A stretch of DNA of 64,000 nucleotides, taken from Oikopleura dioica (Eukaryota; Chordata; Appendicularia; Copelata; Oikopleuridae). Position numbers and translations under genes: made by a program. How positions within the stretch are numbered: the first letter of the stretch is position 1; every line of letters starts with the position of its first letter. Below are positions 47,697-58,495 of the stretch, piece by piece. The notes under the pieces were generated by a model that saw nothing but the letters and a program-made list of their open reading frames with translations, was not told the DNA's origin and did no database searches. The DNA lies in the NCBI GenBank assembly GCA_907165135.1, contig OU015569.1, positions 186,001 to 250,000 on the forward strand, read 5' to 3'.

Positions 47697-50600
47697 TTAA
47701 GTACAAATGGAAAAGAAACAGCAGCGCGCGCGCCTTCTCTTCGCAGCTTTGGCCACTTCGTCGGCTTCTTCCGCGATCTGAAGCTGGCTGAGCTCGGCGG
47801 AGCGGAGCGTCGAATTCGCCGTCGCCAATTTTGAATTCGAATTGGCGGCGCCGATGCCACTGCCCAGCGACTTGGAATTTAAAGAGCTGCCGGAAGCGCC
47901 TTAAATAGATTGTTGAAGCTGCGATTTCAAATAAATACGCGCGCGCTTACGTGATAAATCTTTCTTCTCCGACCAGTTGGTTAATGCTATTTTAGTTAAA
48001 AGGCTTAGCGCGGTTTCGAAAAGAAAGAAAAAATACGTTCAAAAGAAGAGAAATCGGACTGATGTTGTCATAACATGAAACAGTCTGAGCTCGGCAACCT
48101 GTGTAGAAAACCTGAGTCAGGTTTTGAAAGGCTTAAATGAAAAGCCCCGTAGCGGCTTTTGATATCGAAGCCGCTTTGCGGCTTGGTTAATTAAAAGCCG
48201 CTATGGGGCTTTTCATTCTTGCTTTTCAGAACCTGACTCAGGTTTTCTACACAGGTTTTCGAGCAAACCAATCAACGTTGAATGAAGACTGGAGACATAA
48301 AGGATCAATCTTTTCCAGCCAATTTTCGAAACCCTTTTCCTATTAGGTCGTCGCCTGTTTGGCTTGGACGAGTCCCATGACTGGAGCTTCGAGCGGAAGG
48401 ATTCAGAGAGCTGTGGAATAACGTTCAGGTCGGGCAGGGCGAGAGAGGGAACGCGCTGGATTCCCTCCGATGATGGGTTTCGTGGCTTGGCGCTATTGCT
48501 TTTGCTGGCGCTGTTTTCCGTTAAAGTCGTCGTCGCTTTCGAAGCCGAGGCGTGTTCCTTCTTCGTGTTGCTAATGGCAGCGAAGCTCTTGTGCCGCGAG
48601 ATCGACTTCTGCGCCTCTAGCCTGTCAGCAAAGTTCGACAGTTGCTCGAGCGCCGATCCAGGTCGCATGAGATCGGCCTCCGACTTCCAGCCGTTCTTCT
48701 CCGCTTTGCGCACGTTCTTCGACTTGTGCCTCGACAAGTCGGCCTGTTTCTTCTCCACCTGGGAGATCAAGTCGTCGAACTTGGCCAAGACGGCGGAATC
48801 GTCCAATCCCGCGGCCGAGTCGAGCTGCTCATCGGCCGAGTAATCGCACAAGCTCAACGAGCCAAGGTCGAACGTCGCCATTTGCTCCAAGGGTCGGAAC
48901 ATGTTCAGCAAGTCGCCATCCGATTTGTGGTAGAACTGAGAATTTTGATTAGTAAACCAAAACGGAGCTCGTTCAAAATGAAAGCCCTCTCCTCCTTTTT
49001 GAACCCCCAAACGCTTAAGAATATGGGGATCTGGGCTCAAAAACCTGTGTAAAAACCTGAGTCAGGGTCCAAAAGCTTTGATCAAAATTCGATGGCGGTT
49101 TTGAAAACAAAGCCGCAAAGCGGCTTTGCCAAAAGAACCATTATCACTTATCAAAGCTCTTTTTCAACCCTGACTCAGGTTTTCACACAGATTTCTGGGC
49201 CCAGATCCCTTTATTTTTAAGTTTTCGGGGTTTTTTAAAAGAGGAGATAACTTAGATTGACCGCAAAAGCAAGGCCTAAGCGGCGGTATTACTCTCCGAT
49301 TTCGTGATCTAATCTTTGCTAGCTTTCTTAAAGCTTACTTACTTTCGAGGAAGCACTATCGGGCTGCTTGGGGGCGACGTTAAAGGTTCGAAATTGCTCG
49401 CGAAAGCGGATTGTATTATCGGGATCCGAATTAGCATTGTAAGAGACGATACTTGGGCGCAGTTTCTCCTCGTCGGAAGAGTCCCAGTTTTTCTGAAAAC
49501 AAAGAATTGAAACTTTTCTTGAAATTAGAATATTCGGAATTTCAATTTCTGGCGCAGCTGCGGCGCATCTTTAAACTCGGCTTGGAGCCGCCGAGGTTAC
49601 CGATACGGCATTGTTTGGTGTCATCGCCAGATGGGCGCCACCGAATGATAAATGGTTTGGGCACGTCGAAACGTCCCAATCATAATAAGTCAAAATAAAT
49701 TTTTTGTTTGACTCATTCTTTCGAATGTATTTTTCGAATTTTTCGAGTTTTCCGAAATTTTCGAATTTTTCGAGTTTTTCGAAATTTTCGAATTTTTCGA
49801 ATTTTTCGAAATTTTCGCATTTTTTAATTTTCCGAGTTTTTCGAAATTTTCGAATTTTCGAAATTTTCAAAATTTTCGAAATTTTCGAAATTTTCGAATT
49901 TTTCGAGATTTTCGTATTTTCAGAATTTTTCGAATTTTTTGAATTTTTCGAGATATTCGAAATTTTCGAAAAGTTTCGAGTTTCTCGAATTTTTCAAATA
50001 ACGCCCTGAATAATTCCATAATCCGCGTTTTAAAAATATTATAACTCGATAAAAACTCTTTTTTACCTGATCGGACTCTTCGTCGATGGCAAAGTTCTGG
50101 AGGTGCGGCGGCTCGGAAACGTCAAGCGAGGAGTCGTTGGTCTCGTTGAGAGCGATGCCACTGTCATGTGACTTATTGGCACTTCGGCCACTTTGCCTAC
50201 TCGACTCGACAGAAGCGGCACGACGGCTGCGCTCGCCACGCGTTTTTAACCTCTTTCGGCGCTTCGGCTCGCTTCGGCCTCGACGGGGATGGTCTCCAAA
50301 AGAAGCCACGCGTCTGAAAATCAATTTTACTAAACACCATAATTGGTGTCTAAAAAGAAAGAAAAGAGTCTGAAGAGCAGAAATAGTTTCTGAATTTTTC
50401 GTATATAAAGCCATTTGCTTTAGCCACGTGACTAGAAATAGCGCAGCGCTGGAATAACTCGATGCATATTCTTTCAATTAGGCCCAATTCCGCCGAACAA
50501 ATGAGTTCAATTAGCCCATGTGCTCGATTTTTCCAAGAAAATGAAAAAGGAAGATCACGTGTTTTTCGACTTACGAGTTGGGCAACGCGCTGTTGAAACA

Positions 50601-53600
50601 GAAAATAAAAAACTCTTGTTTTAACATTTTTCTTGGAGAAAATTGAGCGCGTTTTCAAACACGTTGTAGGACACTTTAATCGCTCATTAAAAAAGCTACT
50701 AAGGGCGCTTATCGAAAACTAAAGGAAAGAGATGGGCTCGGCAACGTGTGCAGAAAACCTGAGTCAGGCTTTTTCATAACCTGAGTCAGGTTTTCAACAC
50801 AGGTTGCCGAGTCCGATAATAGATAGTTGTAAGTTTCGACAATTTTTTGAGATGATACCCTTAAGTTCCTTTTGGTACAGCGATATTTCAACACCATGAA
50901 ATATTTCTTTTTTAGCCAATATTTGATGATACCCTTAATATCAAGTATTTTGAGTATATAACTTCATATTTTCTTTTTTAAATTTTTCGTATTAAGGGTA
51001 TCATCAAAATATTGGCTGCAAAATAGAAATATTTCAAGAGTTGATACCCTTAATTCTTGATTTTTGATACAGAAATATTACTGTATCAAAGGAATTTAAG
51101 TGTATCATCTCTTTAATTTTTTGAATTTTATCGCGTTGACACCCTTAATTTTTAAACTTTTAACTAAAGAATGAAAATGGCTAGCTCTTTATTTTCTTCC
51201 AAAACCGCCGGAATTACCTAATCTTCATCTTCTCCATGGCCAAATCATGGCGCATGGACTCGGCACGTTTTATCTGTTGGCGAAATTCCTTCTGTCGCTG
51301 CTCGCGTTGCTCCTCCACGCGTTTTCGGTTCTTTTCCCGCTTGCTCAGCTCGCGCTGCACCGGCTTCATCGGCAGATGCTTCTAAGAGTTCATTTTTTAG
51401 GCTTTTCTGATTTCTGAGGTGAAATCTAATTCGAGTACGCTCGCAATAAAGCCCCCGCCGGCACACACACTTATCTGTATATTCTAAAAACGCGCTCGAA
51501 ACCCTTAAGCCCAAAAGCTCAAAAGCACCACTCGCTTTGCTGAATTTGATTCAAAGGCCTCAAACTTTTAATTTTTAAACTTTCTTCGGAAAAGTTTAAA
51601 AAGTCAAAAAGAACGAGTAATCATTTCTTAAGGGTATCAAAACCAATTGCAGCGTCTTTTCACAGCTTCAATGAATAGCCGCGTATCGGCTTAAATTTTA
51701 GGCAAAGCCGCAGTGCGGCTTTCTTAAAAAAGCCGCTACGAGGCTTTTCATTGAAACTGTGAAAAGACGCTGCAATTGGCTTTAATACCCTTAAGAAATA
51801 AGTTAAGTAATCCATTTTTTAATTTTGCCGAAGCCGCGTTGCGGTTTTTATAAATAGGTAATTTTTATTTAAAAAAACTAAAGGGTCAATGCACTGCTGG
51901 AAACACTCTCCCACTGAGACTCTAGCTCCTGGGAATAAAAGACAACAATTCTAGTATTTTAGCTGCTGCTTTTACTTTATTCGAGAGACAACTGACCAGC
52001 CGAGACTGGCACTGCGCGCGCAACGTCCCACTGATCAGTATCAAAGTTCAACGGGTTCGCCCGGAATGCGCTAACCCTTTACCTCCCCTTGATACAGAAC
52101 AGTGCGACAATAAGTAAGATACAGGTAGAATGTCCCTTTCGGGCTCGGAGGAACATCGGTAGAATTGGGACAGTCGGCGGCAGATTTTTGAAGAGGGTTT
52201 TGTACGGTGATGAAGCAGCAAACATTTTTGATCCTAAGCAGTAGACAACTTCCAATCCCCAAAAGCATCAGAAAACCCAATTGCCAACACTAGCCTTCAT
52301 ACTGTTTCTTCGTAGAATCCAGCGAGAGGGAGATGGACGGCGAATATTCCGCTTGAGGCGAGGAGTTGGAAGCAGACCTTTGGGGTTGTGACGAAGCCAG
52401 GATCAGGAGCAAAGATGGTATCAGAGATGTTGAATCCGTCGCCGAGCCAGATTTTTGAGCTTCGAATAGAGGCTTTGGCGGAGCGATCGGAGGGAGAGAG
52501 GATGGAATCTTTTCGGGCGGTTTGGGCTTGCGTGACCGAGATTGTGACTCGATACCCTTACCTCCCCTAGTCACATGATCGTTCTGCTAAATTTTCGACT
52601 TGAAGTTTTTGATCAAGTGTGGCCACTCGGTCAAGTCCAGATTTTGATCAAAGTTATCAAGGAAAGGAACTCTTTCCTCGATCGCGGCGACATGGGAACG
52701 GTGAATGAGGTCGACGGTGCCGTTTGCATCTTCGACGAGGCAGACCTGCTGGTTGGTGGATCTGAGGGTGGAGGGGCCACTCCATTTTGCATTGGAGTTT
52801 TTGGCGTCTCCGGCGAGTGGGCGTAGCTTGACAACTTGGGGTTTTAGTTTCGAAGCTTCGGTGAACTCGAACTTGACGTTTCCAAGTAAATTGTTTATCG
52901 AGTAGGAAGAGATATTGCTGTTGCGCGAAAAATCTCGTCCTAAGAGTGCTGGGCGGCATTGGCCATCCATCACAGTTGCGGCGAGCTCAAACTGAGGGCC
53001 TTCGTCGAATCTAACCTTGCAGTAGAGGGTTCCCCTTGGAGTTTCAGCTTCTCCGCTAATACCGGCTACATCGTGGGTTGGAGCGCTCAAATTTCGTAGC
53101 ACGTTTTGAGGGATGACATGCGAAGGTAGAATCGTTAAATATGCGCCGGTATCGAATTCGATGTTGCAGTCGAACGAATCTTGTCCTGACTGAAATGTGG
53201 CGCGTAGAAAATATCCAGGGCGAGATTCGACCTTTTCGGTGAGGTGCACTGGAATTGCAGAGAAGAGGGCATGGACATCGGCGAAATTATCGGGTTCCAC
53301 ATTGTAGTGGCTTTTACGCTGCATTTGGTCGGGCTTTTCGGACTTCTCGTCCTTTTTCTGCGCAGAATTCGGGTCCCGATTGTGCCAAGAGCGTTTACCC
53401 TCGCCATGTTTTCCATAGCCTTGCTTCTGTTTGTTGTTGGATCCGGGTTGAGTTTTGTTGACGTTGATGACATCTGAAGAAACGCGGTTTCGGCGACTGG
53501 TCTCGGCTTTGAGTGCGAGGTCATTAAGCGTGAAGGTCTTGTCGATAGAGCTCAGAAGAGCATTGTAAGTGTCGGGCTCCTGGTCTCGGAGGGCTTTGAC

Positions 53601-55763
53601 AGCGAACATTGTTGCCCATGCTTCGTGGATATCTTCCACATTTGGCTCAGCATCGTTGTTAGCGGCTTTGAAGGTTTCGAGAAACGCGGCTTTTGCCTCA
53701 GCGAGTTTTGTAGCGAGCTCGGATGTAAAATGAGTCACGGGGCACGATCGGTCAAAAACGATGTCGCTGACATCGAGCATCAGTAGAAAATGCGAGATTT
53801 TCGGGCCATAGTGCTTTTGAGAAGCCCAATGGCGGCGTCGACGTCGTCACAGGCGCGGAGATCGTTACCGATAAATCGGGCGACGTTCGGAGCTAGTTTG
53901 CTGGTAAGAGCGTTGAGGAATATTTTTCGTCGCCGTCGCGGCGTAGATGACTGTCTTTGAATACCCTCATCGCTGTTATGAAATCCACAAACTGGCCGGG
54001 GCTATTCCCTTTGAAGGGCTGGATTGACGCGAAGCTTTTGTAGAACAAGTTGCAGATGTGCTGCTCGCGCTGGTCGTATTCCCTGTTGGAACTTTCGGCC
54101 GGTGGATTGGCGTATTTGCGTTTTCGGACCAGGTCCTTGTAGTGCAAGAATAGCTCACGTTCTTTTTGGAGCTGTTCTTCCTTCATTGTGAGTAGTGCTT
54201 TGTCAGCCGGAGCGGATTCGAGCTTCTTGTTGAGATCAGCGATGAAGTCGGCGATTTGTTCCAGGGCGCCGTCGCATCTTTCGACGGTTTCGGGGAGATT
54301 TGGCATCTCCGAGATGTACTAGAACGGGCGAATCACTGATTTCGAGGATTTCTACCTTGACCGACCCGTTTCTCAAAGACAAGAATTGTCTAGGAGAAAT
54401 TTACGGGGTTTGAAGAGCAAATGAAGATTCAATAGCGGTCGTAGCAGTCGATTGATGTCGTAACTTGGCGGGAGATGTGCGATTTGGAAGAGCTGCCGAG
54501 CTAAGAGGAGCCGATTTACTGCTTTCGAGCGAAATTACCTCGACCGGTCCGACTAACTGAGACTTTTGAGGGTCAAAGTTAGATAACGGACTTGGAGAGC
54601 GCGAAATGTCGTTGAAAATGGGCGTCAGCGGCGGCGCGAGATCGAAATCGCAGCGGTTGCTCAAGTTGACGTGGCAAAACGGTTGGCGCGGCGGTACTTT
54701 TCCACACGCGGCGAATACCGGAAGTAAGTACACGAGTGCTGATCCAGGTTCGTAACGGCCTTGGGCGGAGAAAAACGCTGGACAGGGTAGAAGACGATCA
54801 AAAGTTGGGTAGGGTGGGTGGTATTTGTCGAATCGTAGGGTACTCAGCTGATTTTGGAGAATTTGGAGCGATGAGATGGATGTGTCGAGCGGTAGACAAG
54901 GTGGAGGGTTGAAGGTGTAAGTTCTGGGGCCGCGGGAGTTCTCTATGTCGAATGAAGCGTAGTCTCTGACACCACTAAAGGGTCAATGCACTGCTGGAAA
55001 CACTCTCCCACTGAGACTCTAGCTCCTGGGAATAAAAGACAACAATTCTAGTTTTTAGCTGCTGCTTCTACTTTATTCGAGAGACAACTGACCAGCCGAG
55101 ACTGGCACTGCGCGCGCAACGTCCCACTGATCAGTATCAAAGTTCAACGGGTTCGCCCGGAATGCGCTAACCCTTTAAAACTTTATATTTTAAGAATTTT
55201 CTCAACCCAATTTCGGTTTGACACCCTTAAATTTTCTGGTCAGCAATTCAAAAACAACTTAAGTTTTTAAATATTTGATCCCAAAGTGGCCATCCCGTTA
55301 ATTTCGAATGGTCAAATTTACAACAACAAAAAGGGGCGAGAGAGTACTCTGCGCCCAAACTGGAGGATTGGAAGTGGCATCGGCCGTCTATTCCAAACCA
55401 CGAGTAACGAACCGGCGCGGTCAGCCAACGACCATGGAAAACTACCACCGGATTACTTGCGTGAAACAAGAATCTCTAACCTAGGAGAGTTAAAAAGAAA
55501 CAAACCCCGAGTTTTTACTTTTATCGAAACTAAAAAAGAGAAAGGCGAGAAGAACTTGATTTTTCAAAATTTCAAGCTAGAAAATTCAAAGCGCCTCAAA
55601 GTACCTTTTCACTTGTGGTGCCTTTACAGTGGCTTGCTTTGTGGCTAGTAGTAGCACCATGATTCTTTCTCGACCACCCGCTCTCAGCTAGCTCGGCTCG
55701 GACGCCTCTTCGTGTAACTGCACCAACACTCTCATCGGCTCGCTTCAAACTCATTCGTTTGAT
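47697..55763 (-). CDS. Ser/Arg-rich, partly coiled protein, unrecognised; hosts an LTR element
   Basis: Exons 55763-55605 (ATG 55754), 51381-51218, 50313-50067, 49492-49343, 48935-about 48355, 47899-47697 (TAA). Phases agree through the first five. Order: a basic start; a Glu/Arg/Gln helix (SKREKNRKRVEEQREQRQKE); a basic, Ser-rich segment with a KRRKRLKTRG nuclear-signal-like run; NWDSSDEEKLRP; a helical region (LAKFDDLISQVEKKQADLSR); a long Ser/Thr/Ala tail; and a last exon ending RARCCFFSICT (possible lipid-modified Cys pair). The family is unknown. The join from the fifth to the last exon needs a phase-1 donor, and no GT is available there (a GG or other non-GT donor would be required). 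Intron 51382-55604 contains a 3.3-kb LTR element. The acceptor AG lies 9 nt before the ATG. Confidence 0.6.
48088..48265. repeat. GAGTCAGGG-family foldback
   Basis: GAGCTCGGCAACCTGTGTAG and a near-complement (about 48232-48265) with a GAAGCCGC loop, in the unresolved last intron of the Ser/Arg-rich gene. Confidence 0.85.
49033..49205. repeat. GAGTCAGGG-family foldback
   Basis: GGGCTCAAAAACCTGTGTAA and its near-complement, in intron 48936-49342. ATCTGGG/CCCAGAT flanks extend the arms. Confidence 0.85.
49725..50000. repeat. TTTTTCGAATTTTCGAAA tandem array
   Basis: Degenerate tandem of TTTCGAA units in intron 49493-50066. Frames across it (Phe/Glu/Ser or Lys/Glu/Phe runs) are not genes. Confidence 0.85.
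50733..50815. repeat. Short GAGTCAGGG-family foldback
   Basis: GGGCTCGGCAACGTGTGCAG and its complement with almost no loop (about 8 nt): the minimal form of the family. Intron 50314-51217. Confidence 0.85.
51630..51796. repeat. Foldback with about 45-nt perfect-looking arms
   Basis: AAGGGTATCAAAACCAATTG, then CAGCGTCTTTTCACAG and their complements, with an AAGCCGC loop. It ends about 80 nt from the LTR element. Confidence 0.85.
51879..52081 (-). repeat. 3' LTR
   Basis: Nearly identical to 54976-55177; preceded on the minus strand by the polypurine tract. Confidence 0.92.
52082..52574 (-). CDS. 3'-terminal ORFs of the LTR element, unrecognised
   Basis: Two frames (52574-52290 and 52280-52071) follow integrase. 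The first is Ser/Pro/Lys-rich; the second starts with a hydrophobic segment (MGFLMLLGIGSCLLL) that could span a membrane. The position corresponds to env or another accessory gene in some gypsy elements. Remnant or spliced product; weak. Confidence 0.35.
52587..53780 (-). CDS. gag end, aspartic protease and integrase C-terminus in one frame
   Basis: 397 codons. The N-terminal part finishes gag and passes through a Lys/Gln/Asn-rich segment (no CCHC knuckle). A retropepsin follows with IEFDTGAYLTILPSHV (DTG active site) and PALLGRDF. The frame then passes directly into an integrase C-terminal chromatin/GPY-type segment: VKLRPLAGDAK, KWSGPSTLRS, VDLIHRSHV. The join deletes reverse transcriptase, RNase H and the catalytic integrase without breaking the frame. 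Confidence 0.8.
   Translation of the reverse strand: MLDVSDIVFDRSCPVTHFTSELATKLAEAKAAFLETFKAANNDAEPNVEDIHEAWATMFAVKALRDQEPDTYNALLSSIDKTFTLNDLALKAETSRRNRVSSDVINVNKTQPGSNNKQKQGYGKHGEGKRSWHNRDPNSAQKKDEKSEKPDQMQRKSHYNVEPDNFADVHALFSAIPVHLTEKVESRPGYFLRATFQSGQDSFDCNIEFDTGAYLTILPSHVIPQNVLRNLSAPTHDVAGISGEAETPRGTLYCKVRFDEGPQFELAATVMDGQCRPALLGRDFSRNSNISSYSINNLLGNVKFEFTEASKLKPQVVKLRPLAGDAKNSNAKWSGPSTLRSTNQQVCLVEDANGTVDLIHRSHVAAIEERVPFLDNFDQNLDLTEWPHLIKNFKSKI
53781..54306 (-). CDS. gag-like N-terminal region with two frame changes
   Basis: The frame starts at ATG 54306 (ELFLHYKDLVRKRKY, a capsid-like LFYKSF...FVDFITAMRVF). It shifts -1 at a run of five A (minus strand) near 53917 to FLNALTSKLAPNVARFIGND, and again by -1 at CAAAAG near 53815 into the frame of the next ORF. 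Both look like one-base losses in A runs, or sites of frameshifting. Role: virus-like particle capsid. Confidence 0.65.
54417..54973 (-). CDS. Leader-region ORF of the LTR element, unrecognised
   Basis: An open frame of about 185 codons runs from the 5' LTR border to a stop just before gag. It is Pro- and Ser-rich (TYTFNPPPCLPLDT, LSNRCDFDLAPPLTP) with several Cys and no domain I know. Ty3/gypsy elements normally have an untranslated leader here. It may be a captured or extra ORF, or a chance frame. Confidence 0.4.
54976..55177 (-). repeat. 5' LTR
   Basis: Holds the presumed promoter. The plus strand carries GGGAATAAAAGACAAC; differences from the 3' LTR are an indel in a T run and one or two substitutions. 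Confidence 0.92.
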
Positions 55764-55811
55764 CTGAAAATATTAATCAAATAAAATGTTTAAAAACATT
55801 GCTTCCTAGAA

Positions 55812-56038
55812 TGGTCCGAAAACCTGTGTTTAAAACCTGAGTCAGGGTTTTGATAAGATTTGACGAAAAGCCGCCGTGCGGCTTTTTAAAAACGGAGCCG
55901 CGAAGCGGCTTCGCTGAAATTACCAGCTCTTTCTAGTCAAAAATCTTGTGAAGAGACGGTAACTTTGGCGAAGCTGCGCGGCTTTTCGTTAAACTCTTTC
56001 ACAACCCTGACTCAGGTTTAAAACACAGGTTGCTAGTC
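55812..56038. repeat. GAGTCAGGG-family foldback upstream of the Ser/Arg-rich gene
   Basis: CCGAAAACCTGTGTTTAAAA and its near-complement with several GCCGC palindromes. It starts about 50 nt upstream of the first exon. Confidence 0.8.
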
Positions 56039-56511
56039 CCTTAGATTCGCCAAAAAGAATGAAATGATTCATAATTGAATATTGGCAAATTTTAAATTTC
56101 CAGCGACGCAGGGGGATTATTAATTACAGTCAATAGCGGCTTGTCTCTTTCGTTCGTGGAAAGCGACACACCCAGAGTACGAGAACGCGGGTACACCCTA
56201 CGCAAATGGCACCTGTTGCTCTCTGAGCTGATCTTCTAATCTAGCGCTAGACCCGAATTTCGTATTAACATTAAACCGCCCTCCCCAAAGCCGACAATTT
56301 AATCTCAACCCTACAAACCTTTTTAGAAGCTCGCTGCTCGAATATTTTCGGCAGGAAATAATAATGTTAGCCTCGCTTTTCGGCCAGAAATGCATTATCC
56401 ATAACCCGCCAGGCAAAAGTTCACTCCTCATTTATTGCGTTAAACTAACAAACTAACTTGGCTCTTTCCTGCTCTTTCAAATTATGTACACTCATCGCCA
56501 GTTGAGAAATA

Positions 56512-56802
56512 AGGCGATTTGGGATCGTTTTTATCGAGAATTAAGGGGGTAGACGTCGATATTCTCACTTTTGGCTGACTGATTTTTGCAACAGCAATAT
56601 TACTGCAGAAATCGAAAAGCCGCTTGCGGCTTTGAGTAGAAAGAACTAAAGCCGCGCTTCGCGCGGCTTTTCTGTCTTTGCTCGAAGCCGCAAGCGGCTT
56701 TTCGATTTCTGCAGGAAATTTACTGCTGTAAAAATCTGAATCTGAAAAGTGAGAATATCGAGGGCTACTCCCTTAATTCTCGATAAAAACGATCCCAAAT
56801 CG
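56512..56802. repeat. Long foldback with GATCGTTTTTATCGAG ends
   Basis: CGATTTGGGATCGTTTTTAT at the left mirrors ATAAAAACGATCCCAAATCG at the right. Arms continue through AATTAAGGGGGTAGAC and its near-complement to a GAAGCCGC core. A half GAGTCAGGG arm follows at 56807-56850. Confidence 0.88.
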
Positions 56803-57114
56803 ACCAAAAGACTCGAGTCAGGTTTTGAACACAGGTTTTCAAGCCCCGAAAGTGTTGAAAAAAAGAGAGAGAGTGATTTGGAAATTAGGCGGAAAATTCA
56901 AGCCGATAGGAGAATTTGTGGTCTCCGTGCAAAATCAATTACATAAAACTCAATCTTTACAAGCGCGAGCATCTGTTCTAATTGTCAATTTCCTACCGCA
57001 TTTTGTCACTACGCCACTCTGAAATCAGTAGATTCAATAAAGCCCAAATCAATGAAAAATCTTTTAATTTCGCAGTTTATACAAATAAGGGTGCGGCCCC
57101 CTTAATTTTATTAA

Positions 57115-57345
57115 AGAAAAGATGTCGATTTGGAATCGTTTTGCCTGAATTAAGGGGTAGACGTCGATAATAATAAATTATAATATATATGATATAAATT
57201 ATTATTATCGACGTCTACCCCCTTAATTCAGACAAAAACGATTCCAAATCGACCTCTTTCTCGTTAAAAATTAAGGGGGCCGCACCCTTATTTTTATAAT
57301 CTATATATAATATATTATTATCGACGTCTACCCCCTTAATTCCTA
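57115..57345. repeat. Compound palindrome with GACGTCTACCCCCTTAATT units
   Basis: At least four copies of TCGACGTCTACCCCCTTAAT in alternating orientation, joined by an A/T-only spacer (ATAATATATATGATATAAAT). GATTTGGAATCGTTTT arms resemble those of the element at 56512. Confidence 0.8.
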
Positions 57346-57639
57346 AATAATCGATATGGAAATGGAAAAAACGAATCGGGAATGATAAAAATCATAATTA
57401 CGGAGATTGGCTCCTCGTAAAACCATCTGCTTTAAAAAAGTTATTGCAACTGCGATTACGATTGTAATTTCTAACGAGGAGTAAAATTGAGGAAGCGGCG
57501 GCTCTTTTACGATTCCCGCCGTCGCAAAATCGCAAAATTGCAGCAAAAATTGGCAGCTTCTTTTTTGATTGACGCCGATTCCAACTTTAAAGGCTTTCAA
57601 AAAAAGCGCAATTAATTCCAAACCACTCTTTTCCTTCTA

Positions 57640-57790
57640 GTCTGACGGAGATAAAGAAGCAATCCGACAGATCTTATTTCCGCCAGCCGACGAAAATGAG
57701 GATCAGCTTCGACTGGAAATTCGAAAACGCGAACTTCAGAATCGAAGGAAAATTAAACTTTATGATTTCAACTTGATGAAAATCGTCTAA
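57640..57790 (+). CDS. Terminal exon of an unrecognised plus-strand gene
   Basis: After TTTTCCTTCTAG an open frame reads SDGDKEAIRQILFPPADENE, then an Arg/Lys/Leu helix, to TAA (57788), with AATAAA at 57795. A second frame through the same exon is also open, so the phase is not settled. Upstream pieces at about 57380-57600 (GDWLLVKPSALKKLLQ; KIEEAAALLRFPPS) may be its earlier exons, but I could not find consistent donors. Confidence 0.4.
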
Positions 57791-57914
57791 TCGGAATAAA
57801 TCGTAAAAATCACCTCAGCTCGGCGCTAGAACAGCTGCTAGAATTTTCATCGATCAACGAAATCATTCAAAATTTCACTTCTTTTCGACACTTTTGAGGA
57901 AAAAGAAGAGAGAA

Positions 57915-58073
57915 ATGGAAGAATTGATTCGCTCCGTCGACAACTTTTACTTTTCTATCGCAAAGTTCGTCTTTGTCTTTGGCTCTAGAATTCTCATTCG
58001 CACCCTTATTTATCGAACAGTTCTGATCTGCACTGCCTTTTTCATTCTTTACCTTATCTACTCCTATTTCTGA
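57915..58073 (+). CDS. Small membrane protein, 52 residues
   Basis: ATG at 57915, TGA at 58071 running directly into AATAAA. A short polar N-terminus (MEELIRSVDN) is followed by hydrophobic stretches (FYFSIAKFVFVFG; then TVLICTAFFILYLIYSYF to the end), compatible with one or two membrane spans. No homologue recognised. The minus frame over the same interval is less plausible. Placement directly after another poly(A) signal suggests a compact tandem or operon-like arrangement. Confidence 0.5.
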   Translation: MEELIRSVDNFYFSIAKFVFVFGSRILIRTLIYRTVLICTAFFILYLIYSYF

Positions 58074-58248
58074 ATAAAAAACAATCGATTCTGGGCAGAA
58101 TTTCGACAAAAGCAATTGTGATTGGAAGAGGAGGTTCTTAAGTTGCGACGTGTTCTGAGGCTTTCTCGAGGAAGGCCGTAGCTACAAATGGGCGATTAGA
58201 TCCATTATCGGGGCATTACTCGTCGCCCAAAAACGTTCAACCTTGGCT

Positions 58249-58470
58249 TTAAAACATGGCGCAAGAAGCAAAGCCCGTGTCCTCGCCCTCGTCTTGGGAA
58301 GACTGATGCTGTTGCTGCTACTAATGCGCCAGTCTCATGGCAGCGGACTCGTTGCATATGAGACGGCGAATTTTAAACTCTTGCCGAATGCTTTGTGTAT
58401 GCTCGCTCGATAAGCTGATTTCACGAGCCCGATCTCGAATTTTACGCCGCAGGGAGACTTTCTTTCTCGC
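58249..58470 (-). CDS. Exon-like frame ending in a CaaX-like motif, interrupted by TAG TAG
   Basis: On the minus strand an Arg-rich helical frame (RRKIRDRAREISLSSEHT, then IRQEFKIRRLICNESAAM) reaches two consecutive TAG codons at 58318-58323. It then continues in the same frame through QHQSSQDEGEDTGFASCAMF to TAA (58249). CAMF would fit a C-terminal CaaX prenylation box. Readings: two exons with an unseen small intron, readthrough, or a decayed gene. Upstream exons not identified. Confidence 0.35.
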
Positions 58471-58495
58471 TCAATATTCCATCCCTCGTTTCGAT

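Larger units (their letters stand above)
51879..55177 (-). mobile_element. Ty3/gypsy-type LTR retrotransposon, internally deleted, intronic
   Basis: Two direct repeats of about 203 nt (51879-52081 and 54976-55177) begin TAAAGGG and end CCCTTTA and differ at only a few positions, so the insertion is young. The flanks share AAAC (51875-51878 and 55178-55181), a likely target duplication. Beside the 5' LTR (54976-55177) lies TGGTGTCAGAGACTACG (primer site, minus strand). Next to the 3' LTR is the purine tract AAGGGGAGG. Between them are gag-like frames, a protease and the integrase C-terminal end; reverse transcriptase, RNase H and the integrase core are absent, so it cannot move alone. It sits antisense to plus and sense to the host gene, inside its intron. 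Confidence 0.92.

Noticed and set aside
49571-50009. Frames of about 100 codons over the TTTTCGAA array
   Set aside because: Low-complexity intron sequence.
54401-54733. Leader ORF considered as a displaced env gene
   Set aside because: No signal peptide, fusion or anchor pattern; kept only as an unrecognised ORF.
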